The notes under the pieces: model-generated
Database searches by the model: none
Told to the model about the DNA's origin: nothing
Seen by the model: the letters and a program-made list of their open reading frames with translations, nothing else
Made by a program: the position numbers and the translations under genes
Part shown: one piece after another, positions 1-6,639 of the stretch
Layout of the letters: each line of letters opens with the position of its first letter
How positions within the stretch are numbered: the first letter of the stretch is position 1
Assembly: GCA_035633415.1 (NCBI GenBank)
Contig: DASQEZ010000332.1
Location: forward strand, 1-20,752
Length of the DNA stretch: 20,752 bases
Origin: Fodinibacter sp035633415
GTDB taxonomy: Bacteria > Actinomycetota > Actinomycetes > Actinomycetales > Dermatophilaceae
Reading direction: 5' to 3'

Positions 1-513
1 ATCGGCATCGGCGCGGCCATCCTCGGCGTCCCGTTCGCCTCCGGGATCGCCCTGCTGGTCTTCTTCGGTGCCTTCATCCCGGTGGTCGGCGCCGCCATCT
101 CGGGCACGGTCGCCGTCCTCCTGGCGCTGGTGGCCCTCGGCCCGGTGCAGGCGCTGATCATGCTCGGCATCGTCATCGGCGTGCAGCAGGTCGAGTCCCA
201 CCTGCTGCAGCCGCTCCTCGTCGGCCGGGTGATGCGCATCCACCCGCTCGCCGTCATCCTGGCGATCGCGGCGGGCATCATCCTCGCCGGCATCATCGGC
301 GGTCTCATCGCGGTGCCGACGGTCGCGGTCATCAATGCCGTCAGCCACCACCTGCTCGACGGGCCCGAGGACGTCGGCATCCCACCCGGCGGGGCGATGA
401 CCGCGGACGAGGTGCTCACACCCGCGCAGGAGGCGCGCGCGGAGGCCGAGGCCCAGGACGTCGGGGACCGCACCGAGGCAGCCGCACACCGGGACACCGA
501 AGGCACCGACTGA
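1..513 (+). CDS. AI-2E family transporter, 3' part only (truncated by window edge)
   Basis: The frame is open from base 1 to a TGA at 511-513, so only the last ~170 residues are present. They contain at least three hydrophobic segments and the family signature region (positions ~190-260) reading EsHLLQPLLVGRVMRIHPLAVIL. It is followed by a Gly/Ile-rich membrane segment and the IAVPTVAVINAV helix. This pattern is typical of the PF01594 AI-2E/YdgG permease-like family. Members are polytopic inner-membrane proteins; reported roles vary (autoinducer-2 export, Na+/H+ antiport), so the substrate cannot be assigned. The last ~45 residues are an acidic, Ala/Glu-rich cytoplasmic tail. A GTG at 82 is internal to the conserved domain and is not the start. 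The gene converges on sepX, with a hairpin between them. Confidence 0.85.
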   Translation: MGIGAAILGVPFASGIALLVFFGAFIPVVGAAISGTVAVLLALVALGPVQALIMLGIVIGVQQVESHLLQPLLVGRVMRIHPLAVILAIAAGIILAGIIGGLIAVPTVAVINAVSHHLLDGPEDVGIPPGGAMTADEVLTPAQEARAEAEAQDVGDRTEAAAHRDTEGTD

Positions 514-518
514 GCCGT

Positions 519-568
519 CACCCGAGAGGGTGCTCCCGGCCGCTGACCGGTCGACGGGCGGCGGGAGC
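519..568. terminator. Two adjacent hairpins between convergent genes (probable bidirectional terminator)
   Basis: The first hairpin is CACCC-GAGA-GGGTG (519-532), with a GNRA-type tetraloop. The second has arms GCTCCCG (532-538) and CGGGAGC (562-568) and continues inward as CCGC/GCGG past one bulged G. There is no T-run on either strand, as is common in high-GC actinobacteria. It fills nearly all of the 60-bp gap between the converging stop codons. Confidence 0.55.
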
Positions 569-573
569 CGGCG

Positions 574-1578
574 TCAGGCCCCGGCGACCCGGCGCTCGTC
601 GTACTGCGACTCGTCGCGCTCGCTCTCGCGCACGACGGGCGCGGGGTCGGGGGTGACGGCGGCGGGCGCGACCTCGGCCCGCTGGGCCTTGGCCTTCATC
701 GTGTAGGTCGGTCGAGGTACCGGCACGGGGTCCCAGGTGAGCGGGATGTCGTCCTCGTCGACGATCGGCACCATCACGTCGTCGGCCGGCGCGACCGCCA
801 CGGCCACCTCCGCCGGCAGCGGCTCGACGACCGCGTGCTCCGGCTCGGCGACCGTGGCCACCTCGACGTCGGTGGCCTCGACCGGTGCCTCGGCCTCGCC
901 GGCGGATGCCGCCGGGCGAGCCGGGCGGCCCGCTGCGGTCGCCGTCGACGACGGTTCCGAGGGTGCGGACGCGCGGCGACGGGCGAGGTCGGACTGGCGG
1001 CGGGCCTGCACCCGCACCGTGGCGCGACGCTCGGCGCGCACGCCGGAGCGGACGAACAGGAACGTCGAGACCACGGCCAGAGCGGCGGGTGCCAGTGCCC
1101 ACAGGGGCAGCACGGACAGGGCGACGAGCGGAACGATGACGAGCAGCTCGACCAGGGCGCCGAGCAGCAGCAGCCCGCGTACCCGTCGGCTCGGCCGCAC
1201 CCGACGTGGGGCAGCGGGGGCGTGGGTGGGGCGCCGCACGGGGCGGGCCGTGGCGGCCACGGGGGCAACGGCATCCGGGACGTCGTCGATGCGCTCGGTG
1301 ACGCCGATCGGCCCCGGCTCGGTCGCCACGGCGCGCTTGACCAGCACCTGGGGGCGCGAGGCGCGAGCGGGGTGCACGGCGTACGAGCGGGGGGACGGCA
1401 CGGAGAGGTCGGTGCGGGGCAACGGGTCGCGGCGCTCGAGCACGCGCATCGCCTCGCTGAACTGCTCGACCGACCGCGCGGTGGCGACGTGGTCGCGGCG
1501 GCGGACCCAGTACTGCACGAAATAGGCAGCCCAGACACCGAGGAGGACCAGGAAGATCAGGCTCGAGGGCGACTGCAC
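574..1578 (-). CDS. sepX: SepX/GlpR: divisome-associated membrane protein (gephyrin-like Glp receptor)
   Basis: The predicted protein has 334 aa if started at the GTG at 1578, one base after the stop codon (TAA) of the upstream rimJ-like gene. The first residues (SSLIFLVLLGVWAAYFVQYW, about 5-24) form a membrane helix. They are followed by VRRRD...ARSVEQFSEAMRVL, which matches the N-terminus I recall for Streptomyces SepX and corynebacterial GlpR. A second hydrophobic hairpin lies at about 135-177. A long Ala/Pro/Glu-rich, probably disordered region ends in the short conserved-looking peptide WDPVPVPRPTY (~282-292). Known family role: a membrane component of the actinobacterial divisome; in Corynebacterium, GlpR binds the MoeA-like Glp that also contacts FtsZ. 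A longer frame to 1677 exists but would overlap rimJ and add a non-conserved basic tail. The name rests on N-terminal similarity plus synteny. Confidence 0.8.
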   Translation of the reverse strand: MQSPSSLIFLVLLGVWAAYFVQYWVRRRDHVATARSVEQFSEAMRVLERRDPLPRTDLSVPSPRSYAVHPARASRPQVLVKRAVATEPGPIGVTERIDDVPDAVAPVAATARPVRRPTHAPAAPRRVRPSRRVRGLLLLGALVELLVIVPLVALSVLPLWALAPAALAVVSTFLFVRSGVRAERRATVRVQARRQSDLARRRASAPSEPSSTATAAGRPARPAASAGEAEAPVEATDVEVATVAEPEHAVVEPLPAEVAVAVAPADDVMVPIVDEDDIPLTWDPVPVPRPTYTMKAKAQRAEVAPAAVTPDPAPVVRESERDESQYDERRVAGA

Positions 1579-1579
1579 G

Positions 1580-2368
1580 TTATGACGGTAGGTGCGCGTC
1601 GCCGTCGGGCGCCGGACCCCCCTCGGTGTGTCGCGCAAGTGACTGTAGTGACGACTGTGTTTCATCGCCCCCTGCACCGGTGCCGGCCTCCTCGGCGGCG
1701 ATCCGCACGAGCCGGTCGGCCAGTGTCTCGCCGGCGAGGTCCTCGGTGGTCAGGGCGAACGAGAGGTGGTCGCGCCACGCCCCGGCGATGTGCAGGTAGT
1801 GCGGGCGCAGGCCCTCGCGGCGGAAGCCCAGCTTGCGCACCACGGCCAGGCTGGCGGTGTTCTCCGGCCGGATGTTGACCTCGATCCGGTGCAGCCCCAG
1901 CGGGCCCAGCGCGTGGTCGCCGGCGAGCGCCAACGCCGTCGGGATGACCATCTGACCGGCCACGGCCCGGCTCACCCAGTACCCGACGAAGCACGACCGG
2001 AACGAGCCGAGGACGATCGAGCCGATCGACAGCTGGCCGACGAACCGGCCCTCGACCTCGACGGCGAAGGGCAGGGCCCGCCCGGCGCGGGCGTCGCGGT
2101 CGTACTGCTCGACCAGCTCCTCGAAGGTGCGAGCCGGCGCGTCGGGGTCGGGCGAGGTGGCGTCCCACTCCTCGAGCCAGGCGGCGTTGGCACGGCGTAC
2201 CGACTGGAAGGCCGGGCCGTCGTCGGTCGTCAGGGCTCGCAGGGTCACCCCGACGCCGGTCGGCGTCACCCCGCTCAGTCGCACCGGCCACGGCCACTCC
2301 CCCGCCCGGTCGACCCCGTGGCCCGGCCCGACGACCCCGGCGGCCCTGCGGCGCACCCGCTCCCACAT
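1580..2368 (-). CDS. rimJ: RimJ/RimL-type GNAT N-acetyltransferase
   Basis: A 262-aa protein starting at ATG 2366-2368, which overlaps the mog stop by one base (TGATG). The GNAT core spans about residues 40-220. The acetyl-CoA-binding region is visible as GYWVSRAVAGQMVIPTALALAGDHA (split here for length; roughly 135-160). It is followed by LGLHRIEVNIRPENTASLAVVRKLGFRREGLRPHYLHIAGAWRDH, which is the RimJ/RimL hallmark. Known relatives acetylate N-termini of ribosomal proteins, but for this branch (syntenic with mycobacterial Rv0995, from memory) the substrate is unknown. Its invariant position between moeA/glp and sepX suggests co-regulation with division rather than with ribosomes. The last ~35 residues are low-complexity and lie outside the fold. 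There is one base between its stop and the sepX GTG, so translation is probably coupled. Confidence 0.87.
   Translation of the reverse strand: MWERVRRRAAGVVGPGHGVDRAGEWPWPVRLSGVTPTGVGVTLRALTTDDGPAFQSVRRANAAWLEEWDATSPDPDAPARTFEELVEQYDRDARAGRALPFAVEVEGRFVGQLSIGSIVLGSFRSCFVGYWVSRAVAGQMVIPTALALAGDHALGPLGLHRIEVNIRPENTASLAVVRKLGFRREGLRPHYLHIAGAWRDHLSFALTTEDLAGETLADRLVRIAAEEAGTGAGGDETQSSLQSLARHTEGGPAPDGDAHLPS
1642..1647 (-). promoter_or_regulatory. Possible internal -10 element (TACAGT) for sepX
   Basis: TACAGT lies inside the 3' end of the rimJ-like gene, about 64 bp before the sepX start, in a locally AT-richer patch. The surrounding 10-mer ACTACAGTCA recurs upstream of the GAF-PP2C gene at 20283-20292. 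No good -35 box is visible. Weak call. Confidence 0.25.
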
Positions 2369-2901
2369 CAGTGGTCGCCACCCTCGGCCTGGCTCAGCGC
2401 GTGCGGCAACACCTCGGCCAGCACCTCGAGCGCGTCGCGGACCCCGCCGGAGGACCCGGGCAGGTTGACCACGAGGGTGCGGCCGGCGAGGCCGGCCAGC
2501 CCGCGCGACAGCACCGCCGTGGGGATGCCGTGAGCCACCCCCCGGGCGCGCAGCGCCTCGGCGAGACCGGGCACCTCGCGGGTGAGGAGAGGACGGGTGG
2601 CCTCGGGGGTGCCGTCGGTGGGGGTCAGCCCGGTGCCACCCGTGGTGAGCACGAGGTCGGGGTGGGTCGCGAGCGCGGTCGCCAACGCCTCGGCGACGGC
2701 GGGCCCGTCGGGCACCACGACGGCATCGGGCACCGCCGCGCCCCACGAGCGCAGGGCCTCCACGAGCAGGAGCCCGCCCCGGTCGGGGTAGACCCCGGCG
2801 GCGGCGCGGGTGGAGCAGGTCACCACGACGGCTCGGCGGCCGGTGAGCGGGCCGGCATCCGCGGCGGCACCCGGCTCAGCAGCCGGTTCGGGGCTGCTCA
2901 T
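2368..2901 (-). CDS. mog: MogA/MoaB-family molybdopterin adenylyltransferase-like protein
   Basis: A 177-aa protein of the MoCF_biosynth (PF00994) fold, starting at an ATG that overlaps the moaC stop by four bases (ATGA). The substrate-binding signature LTTGGTGLTPTDGTPEATRPL is at about 85-105 and NLPGSSGG at about 146-153. Family activity: AMP transfer to molybdopterin, preparing it for MoeA-dependent metal insertion. The first 20 residues are a Pro/Ala-rich extension before the beta strand GRRAVVVTCS. It lies directly downstream of moaC and glp/moeA, which supports a genuine Moco role. MogA and MoaB subfamilies are hard to separate by eye, so the symbol is approximate. Confidence 0.88.
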   Translation of the reverse strand: MSSPEPAAEPGAAADAGPLTGRRAVVVTCSTRAAAGVYPDRGGLLLVEALRSWGAAVPDAVVVPDGPAVAEALATALATHPDLVLTTGGTGLTPTDGTPEATRPLLTREVPGLAEALRARGVAHGIPTAVLSRGLAGLAGRTLVVNLPGSSGGVRDALEVLAEVLPHALSQAEGGDH

Positions 2902-3407
2902 GCCGGTTCCTCCCAGCTCCCCGAGCGGCCGCCGGACTTCGCGGTGACCCGCACGTCGGTGATCCGGGCGTGCCTGTCTACGGCCTTGACCATGTCGACC
3001 AGCGCGAGCGCGGCCACGGCGACGGCCGTGAGCGCCTCCATCTCGATGCCGGTGCGGTCGGCGGTGCGCACGACCGCCCGGATGTCGACGCCGTCGTCGA
3101 CGACGTCGAGGTCGACCTCGACGGCGTGCACGGCGACCGGGTGGGCCAGCGGGATGAGCTCGGGGGTGCGCTTGACCGCCTGGATGCCGGCCACCCGGGC
3201 CACCCCGAGCGCGTCGCCCTTCGGCACGACCCCGTCGCGCAGCGCCGCCACGGCGGCCGGTGACAGGAGCACCCGGCCGGCGGCGGCGGCCCGGCGGGCG
3301 GTGACGGCCTTGCCGGAGACGTCGACCATGTGGGCCGTGCCGTCGGCGCGCACGTGGGTCAGCCCCGAGGGCGCCGGGGTCGGGAGGTGAGCGGGGTCAG
3401 AGGCCAC
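2898..3407 (-). CDS. moaC: MoaC, cyclic pyranopterin monophosphate synthase accessory/synthase protein
   Basis: 169 aa from a GTG at 3405-3407, which overlaps the end of glp/moeA by 11 bases. The open frame extends upstream to 3539, but that part is an antisense-like frame over glp and is not conserved. MoaC signatures are complete: AHMVDVSGK (25-33), KGDALGVARVAGIQAVKRTP (63-82), LIPLAHP (84-90), GIEMEALTAV (120-129), the catalytic-region DMVKAVDR (138-145) and KSGGRSG (157-163). The enzyme converts the MoaA product to cyclic pyranopterin monophosphate, the first tricyclic Moco intermediate. Length is close to the usual ~160 aa. Its insertion between moeA/glp and rimJ differs from the mycobacterial arrangement I remember, where these two genes are adjacent. 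Confidence 0.93.
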   Translation of the reverse strand: MASDPAHLPTPAPSGLTHVRADGTAHMVDVSGKAVTARRAAAAGRVLLSPAAVAALRDGVVPKGDALGVARVAGIQAVKRTPELIPLAHPVAVHAVEVDLDVVDDGVDIRAVVRTADRTGIEMEALTAVAVAALALVDMVKAVDRHARITDVRVTAKSGGRSGSWEEPA

Positions 3408-4620
3408 GGTCGCGATCCTGCCCGAGGAGGGGGAGGCAGCGCACCCTGTCGCCGGGCTCGACCCGGTCGACGTCTGCGGGAACGACGGCGAGGGCCGTCG
3501 CCGCGCTGAGCGCGCCGAGCACATGGGACCCCTGGCCACCCGACGGCCGCACCCGGCCGGCGGTCTCGACGACGCGGGTCAGCTCGACCTTGCCGGGCGC
3601 GGCCACCCAGCCGGTGTCGGCGACGGCCTCGAAGGCGCCGTCGACGTCGGGGTCGAGCCCGGCCAGGCGACGCAGCGCGGGCAGCACGAACACGTGGAAC
3701 GACACCAAGGAGCTGACCGGGTTGCCCGGCAGCGTCACGGCGGGGGTGCGGCTGCGACCCACGACACCGCAGCCCTGCGGCATCCCCGGCCGCATGGCGA
3801 CCTTGACGAACTCCACGCCCCCGTCGGCGGTGAGCACCTCCTTGACCGTGTCGTACACGCCCATCGACACCCCGCCGGTCGTCAGGACGAGGTCGGGTGC
3901 GCCGGGCAGGTCGTCGAGCAGGGCACGCATCGCGACGGCGTCGTCACGCAGGTGCGCCGACCCGGCGACCTCGGCGCCGGCCGCCTCGACGAGGGCACGG
4001 AGCATCACGGAGTTGGAGTCGACGATCTGGCCGTGCTCGAGGGCCGAGCCCGGCGGCACGAGCTCGTCACCGGTCGACACCACGGCCACCCGTGGCCGCG
4101 GGTGCACCGACAGCTCGGGCACGTTGGCCGCGGCCGCGAGCGCGAGGTGCCCGGGGCCGAGCCTGGTGCCGGCCGACAGCACGAGGTCGCCGGCGCGCAC
4201 GTCCTCGCCGCGTCGGCGCACCGAGCGGCCGGCGGCCGGGGCGTCGTGCAGCGCCACCGCGGTCGCGCCGCCATCGGTCAGCTCGACCGGCACCACCGCG
4301 TCGGCACCCTCGGGCATGGGCGCACCGGTCATGATCCGCAGCGCGTGCCCGACCACGAGGACGTGGTGCGCCGTGTCGCCCGCGGCGATGTCACCGGCAA
4401 CCGGCAGGACGACGGGGGCGGACCCGGTGGCGCCGGCGAGCTCGCCCGCGCGCACCGCGTACCCGTCCATGGCCGAGTTGTCGAAGCCCGGCAGGTCGAC
4501 CGCGGCCACGACGTCCTGCGCGAGCACCAGCCCCAGGGCCGACCCCACCGGCACCGACGTCGCGGGCAGCGGGGCGACGAGCGACAGCACTGCGTCGCGG
4601 TGGTCGGCGAGCGTTCGCAT
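3397..4620 (-). CDS. glp: Gephyrin-like molybdotransferase Glp / MoeA
   Basis: 407 aa, starting at an ATG that overlaps the upstream UGPase stop by one base. All MoeA domains are present. Key segments are PGFDNSAMDGYAV (44-56, Asp52), MTGAPMPEGADAVVPVE (97-113), RRGEDVRAGD (136-145), STGDELVPPG (182-191, Glu186), DSNS (201-204), LTTGGVSMGVYDTVK (246-260) and TLPGNPVSS (296-304). These hold the acidic residues used in molybdate insertion, so it looks catalytically competent. Family knowledge: MoeA ligates molybdate into adenylylated molybdopterin. The actinobacterial paralogue linked to sepX/glpR, called Glp, also acts at the divisome through FtsZ and GlpR. Here the neighbours include moaC and mog, so one protein may do both jobs. 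The operon position favours the Glp assignment. Confidence 0.9.
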   Translation of the reverse strand: MRTLADHRDAVLSLVAPLPATSVPVGSALGLVLAQDVVAAVDLPGFDNSAMDGYAVRAGELAGATGSAPVVLPVAGDIAAGDTAHHVLVVGHALRIMTGAPMPEGADAVVPVELTDGGATAVALHDAPAAGRSVRRRGEDVRAGDLVLSAGTRLGPGHLALAAAANVPELSVHPRPRVAVVSTGDELVPPGSALEHGQIVDSNSVMLRALVEAAGAEVAGSAHLRDDAVAMRALLDDLPGAPDLVLTTGGVSMGVYDTVKEVLTADGGVEFVKVAMRPGMPQGCGVVGRSRTPAVTLPGNPVSSLVSFHVFVLPALRRLAGLDPDVDGAFEAVADTGWVAAPGKVELTRVVETAGRVRPSGGQGSHVLGALSAATALAVVPADVDRVEPGDRVRCLPLLGQDRDRGL

Positions 4621-6002
4621 CAGACCTCGCCCTCGAGGCGCGCGCCGTCCGCGATGGTGCGTACCGCGCCGGTGACCCGCACGTCACCGGCGCAGACCAC
4701 GCCGGCACCGAACGTCACGTCACCCTCGATCCGCAGGCTCGTGCAGTCGCGGATCGACGGCACCCCCCGGGGGAAGCGCTCCTCGAACCCGGCGATCTGC
4801 GCGTAGGGCTTCGCGAGGTCGATGAAGGGCTCGGCGTGGTCGATGGTCGACTCGACGAGCGAGTCCTCGGTGAGGCGGTAGAGGTCGGAGCGGATCAGCA
4901 GCAGCTCGTTGGTCGTCTTCACCGGCCGGAACCGGCTGCGGTCGACGGCCAGCGCGCGCGAGCCGTCGAACACCTCGACGGCCGCACCCATCGCCGACTC
5001 GATCTGGATGACCGGGGTGCTGTCGGGGCGGGTCGGGTCGACGGTCTTGCGGTTGACGATGACCGGCAGGCCGAGGATGCCGTCGCGCTCGGCGAGGCGG
5101 TCGGCCAGGACGTCGAGGTCGACCCAGAGGTTGTTCGCGTGGAACCAGGGGTGGCGCTCGGTGTCCTGGAAGAAGTGGTCCTCCCCCTCGGCGACCATCG
5201 CGCTGTCACGCAGCACCAGCCGACCGTCGCTCTTGCGCACGCCCAGGTGCCCACCCTTGCGGTCGTTGCGGGTACGGGTGCAGACCTCGGTGACGTAGGG
5301 GATGCCCTCGCGCGCCATCCACGCCGGCACCGCGCCCTCGCACGTGGCGCCGAGGTTGTCGGCGTTGGAGAGGAAGGCGTAGCGGTAGCCGTGCTCGCGC
5401 AGCGTGTCGAGCAGGCCGGTGGTCTGCAGCGCGACGTAGACGTCGCCGTGCCCCGGCGGGCACCACTCGAGCGTGGGGTCCTCCGGCCACTCGACGGGGC
5501 CGAGGTCGTCGGTGCGCAGCTTGGGCTCCATGCTCTGCAGGAAGTCGAGCGGCAGCCCGTCGACGGCGAGCCCGGGATGCCGCTCGAGGATCGCGAGCGA
5601 CGCCTCGCGGGTGCGGAAGGAGTCCATCAGCAGCAGGGGGGTCTTCACCCCGTGACGCCGTCGCAGGGCCAGCACCTGCTTGGCGATGATGTCGAGGAAG
5701 CTCAGCCCGTCGCGCACCGGCAGCGCCGACTTCGGGCCGTCGACGCCCATGCTCGTGCCGAGCCCGCCGTTCAGCTTGATGACGACGGTGCGCCCCAGCG
5801 CCTCGGCCACCGCACCCTGGTCCTGACGCACCTCGTCGAGGTGCGTCACGTCGGTCAGCGGGTCGATGGTGTGCTCGGGAATGGTGCCCGCCGCATGCGA
5901 GCGCAGCTCGTCGTGGAACCGGCTGAACACCGACACCGCGAGCTCCGCGACCCCCGCCGCGCGCATCTTGTCGGTGGCAGCGCGCAGCGCGTCGGTCGTC
6001 AT
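4620..6002 (-). CDS. UTP-glucose-1-phosphate uridylyltransferase, eukaryote-type UDPGP family
   Basis: 460 aa from ATG 6000-6002. The nucleotide-binding loop KLNGGLGTSMGVDGPKS (76-92) and later blocks LNADN-like FLSNADNLGA, the KGGHLG region, the HANNLWVDLD block and ESAMGAAVEVF belong to the UDPGP/UGP1 (PF01704) fold family. They are not those of the ~300-aa RmlA-like bacterial GalU. The C-terminus (~430-460) shows a left-handed beta-helix-like pattern (IEGDVTFGAGVVCAGDVRVTGAV, split by function), as in eukaryotic UGPases that oligomerise there. Reaction: UTP + glucose-1-P to UDP-glucose + PPi, feeding glycan and cell-envelope synthesis. It is first in the six-gene minus-strand operon and has a putative leaderless promoter in the 22-bp gap to 5-FCL. 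The symbol is left blank because galU usually denotes the other family. Confidence 0.92.
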   Translation of the reverse strand: MTTDALRAATDKMRAAGVAELAVSVFSRFHDELRSHAAGTIPEHTIDPLTDVTHLDEVRQDQGAVAEALGRTVVIKLNGGLGTSMGVDGPKSALPVRDGLSFLDIIAKQVLALRRRHGVKTPLLLMDSFRTREASLAILERHPGLAVDGLPLDFLQSMEPKLRTDDLGPVEWPEDPTLEWCPPGHGDVYVALQTTGLLDTLREHGYRYAFLSNADNLGATCEGAVPAWMAREGIPYVTEVCTRTRNDRKGGHLGVRKSDGRLVLRDSAMVAEGEDHFFQDTERHPWFHANNLWVDLDVLADRLAERDGILGLPVIVNRKTVDPTRPDSTPVIQIESAMGAAVEVFDGSRALAVDRSRFRPVKTTNELLLIRSDLYRLTEDSLVESTIDHAEPFIDLAKPYAQIAGFEERFPRGVPSIRDCTSLRIEGDVTFGAGVVCAGDVRVTGAVRTIADGARLEGEV

Positions 6003-6008
6003 GCGGCA

Positions 6009-6018
6009 ACCCTACGAT
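6009..6018. promoter_or_regulatory. Symmetric divergent -10 elements serving two leaderless genes
   Basis: On the minus strand TAGGGT (6014 to 6009) is followed by exactly six bases and then the UGPase ATG. On the plus strand TACGAT (6013 to 6018) is followed by exactly six bases and then the 5-FCL ATG. The two hexamers share the TA at 6013-6014. Both fit the actinobacterial TANNNT -10 pattern at a spacing that would place transcription start on the start codon. No convincing -35 is visible on either side. Confidence 0.5.
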
Positions 6019-6024
6019 GCGGGA

Positions 6025-6639
6025 ATGGCCCGCGATCCCGAGAAGTCCGCACGCCGTACGACGCTGCGGGCCCGGCGCCGGGCGATCGCCGCCACCCGCG
6101 ACGCCGGCGCCGACGGTGCCGTCCTGGCCGACCACGTCGTGGCCCTCCTCGCCCGGCTGGCGCTGGGGCCGGGCTCGGTCGTCACCTCCTACGCCGCGGT
6201 GCCCGGGGAGCCGCCGACGGCCGCCCTCAACGCCGCCCTGCTGGCGGGCGGCATCCGGGTGCTGCTGCCGGTCACCCTGGCCGACCTCGACCTCGACTGG
6301 TGCGACGCGACCGGCGCCCCCGGTACGGCCCACGCGGCGCCGCCGCTGGGTCGCGATGCCGTCGCCCTCGCGGACCTGGTGCTCGCCCCCGGGCTCGCCG
6401 TCGACCGCACCGGGACCCGGATGGGCCAGGGTGGCGGCTGCTACGACCGGGCCCTGCCGCGGCGGCGTCCCGGCACCCCCGTGGTCGTCGTGCTGCACCC
6501 GGGCGAGCTGCTCGACGCGGGCGACCCGCCGCTCCCCCGGCAGGCGCACGACCAGCCGGTGGACGCCGTCGTGACCGCCGAGGGCCTGACCGACCTCGGG
6601 CTCACCCCGTGGAGCCGGCCCCTTCCGGGCGCAGGGTGA
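6025..6639 (+). CDS. 5-formyltetrahydrofolate cyclo-ligase
   Basis: 204 aa from ATG 6025. The upstream in-frame extension to 5866 lies over the UGPase and was rejected. The diagnostic ATP/phosphate-binding motif GTRMGQGGGCYDR is at 130-142; the canonical form is GxRlGrGGGyYDR, so Tyr is replaced by Cys at one position. Other family features are the basic N-terminal helix (LRARRRAI, 14-21), SYAAVPGEPPT (55-65) and LVLAPGLAVDRTGTR before the motif. The enzyme converts 5-formyl-THF to 5,10-methenyl-THF with ATP, recycling a folate storage or inhibitor form. The last 38 bases overlap the 3' end of the convergent penicillin-acylase gene. The gene opposite galU in mycobacteria (Rv0992c, from memory) is the same family, so the arrangement is conserved. 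Confidence 0.9.
   Translation: MARDPEKSARRTTLRARRRAIAATRDAGADGAVLADHVVALLARLALGPGSVVTSYAAVPGEPPTAALNAALLAGGIRVLLPVTLADLDLDWCDATGAPGTAHAAPPLGRDAVALADLVLAPGLAVDRTGTRMGQGGGCYDRALPRRRPGTPVVVVLHPGELLDAGDPPLPRQAHDQPVDAVVTAEGLTDLGLTPWSRPLPGAG

Noticed and set aside
1579..1677. 33-residue N-terminal extension of SepX/GlpR
   Set aside because: It overlaps rimJ, is basic and low in conservation, and the SepX-like N-terminus begins at the GTG at 1578 directly after the rimJ stop.
3408..3539. 44-residue N-terminal extension of MoaC
   Set aside because: It lies wholly within glp in another frame, is Ser/Arg/Pro-rich, and MoaC family length is matched by the GTG start at 3407.
2368..4620. moaC-mog-moeA as a horizontally acquired Moco island
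   Set aside because: Composition, codon use and overlapping junctions match the flanking core genes, and no mobile-element remnants are present.
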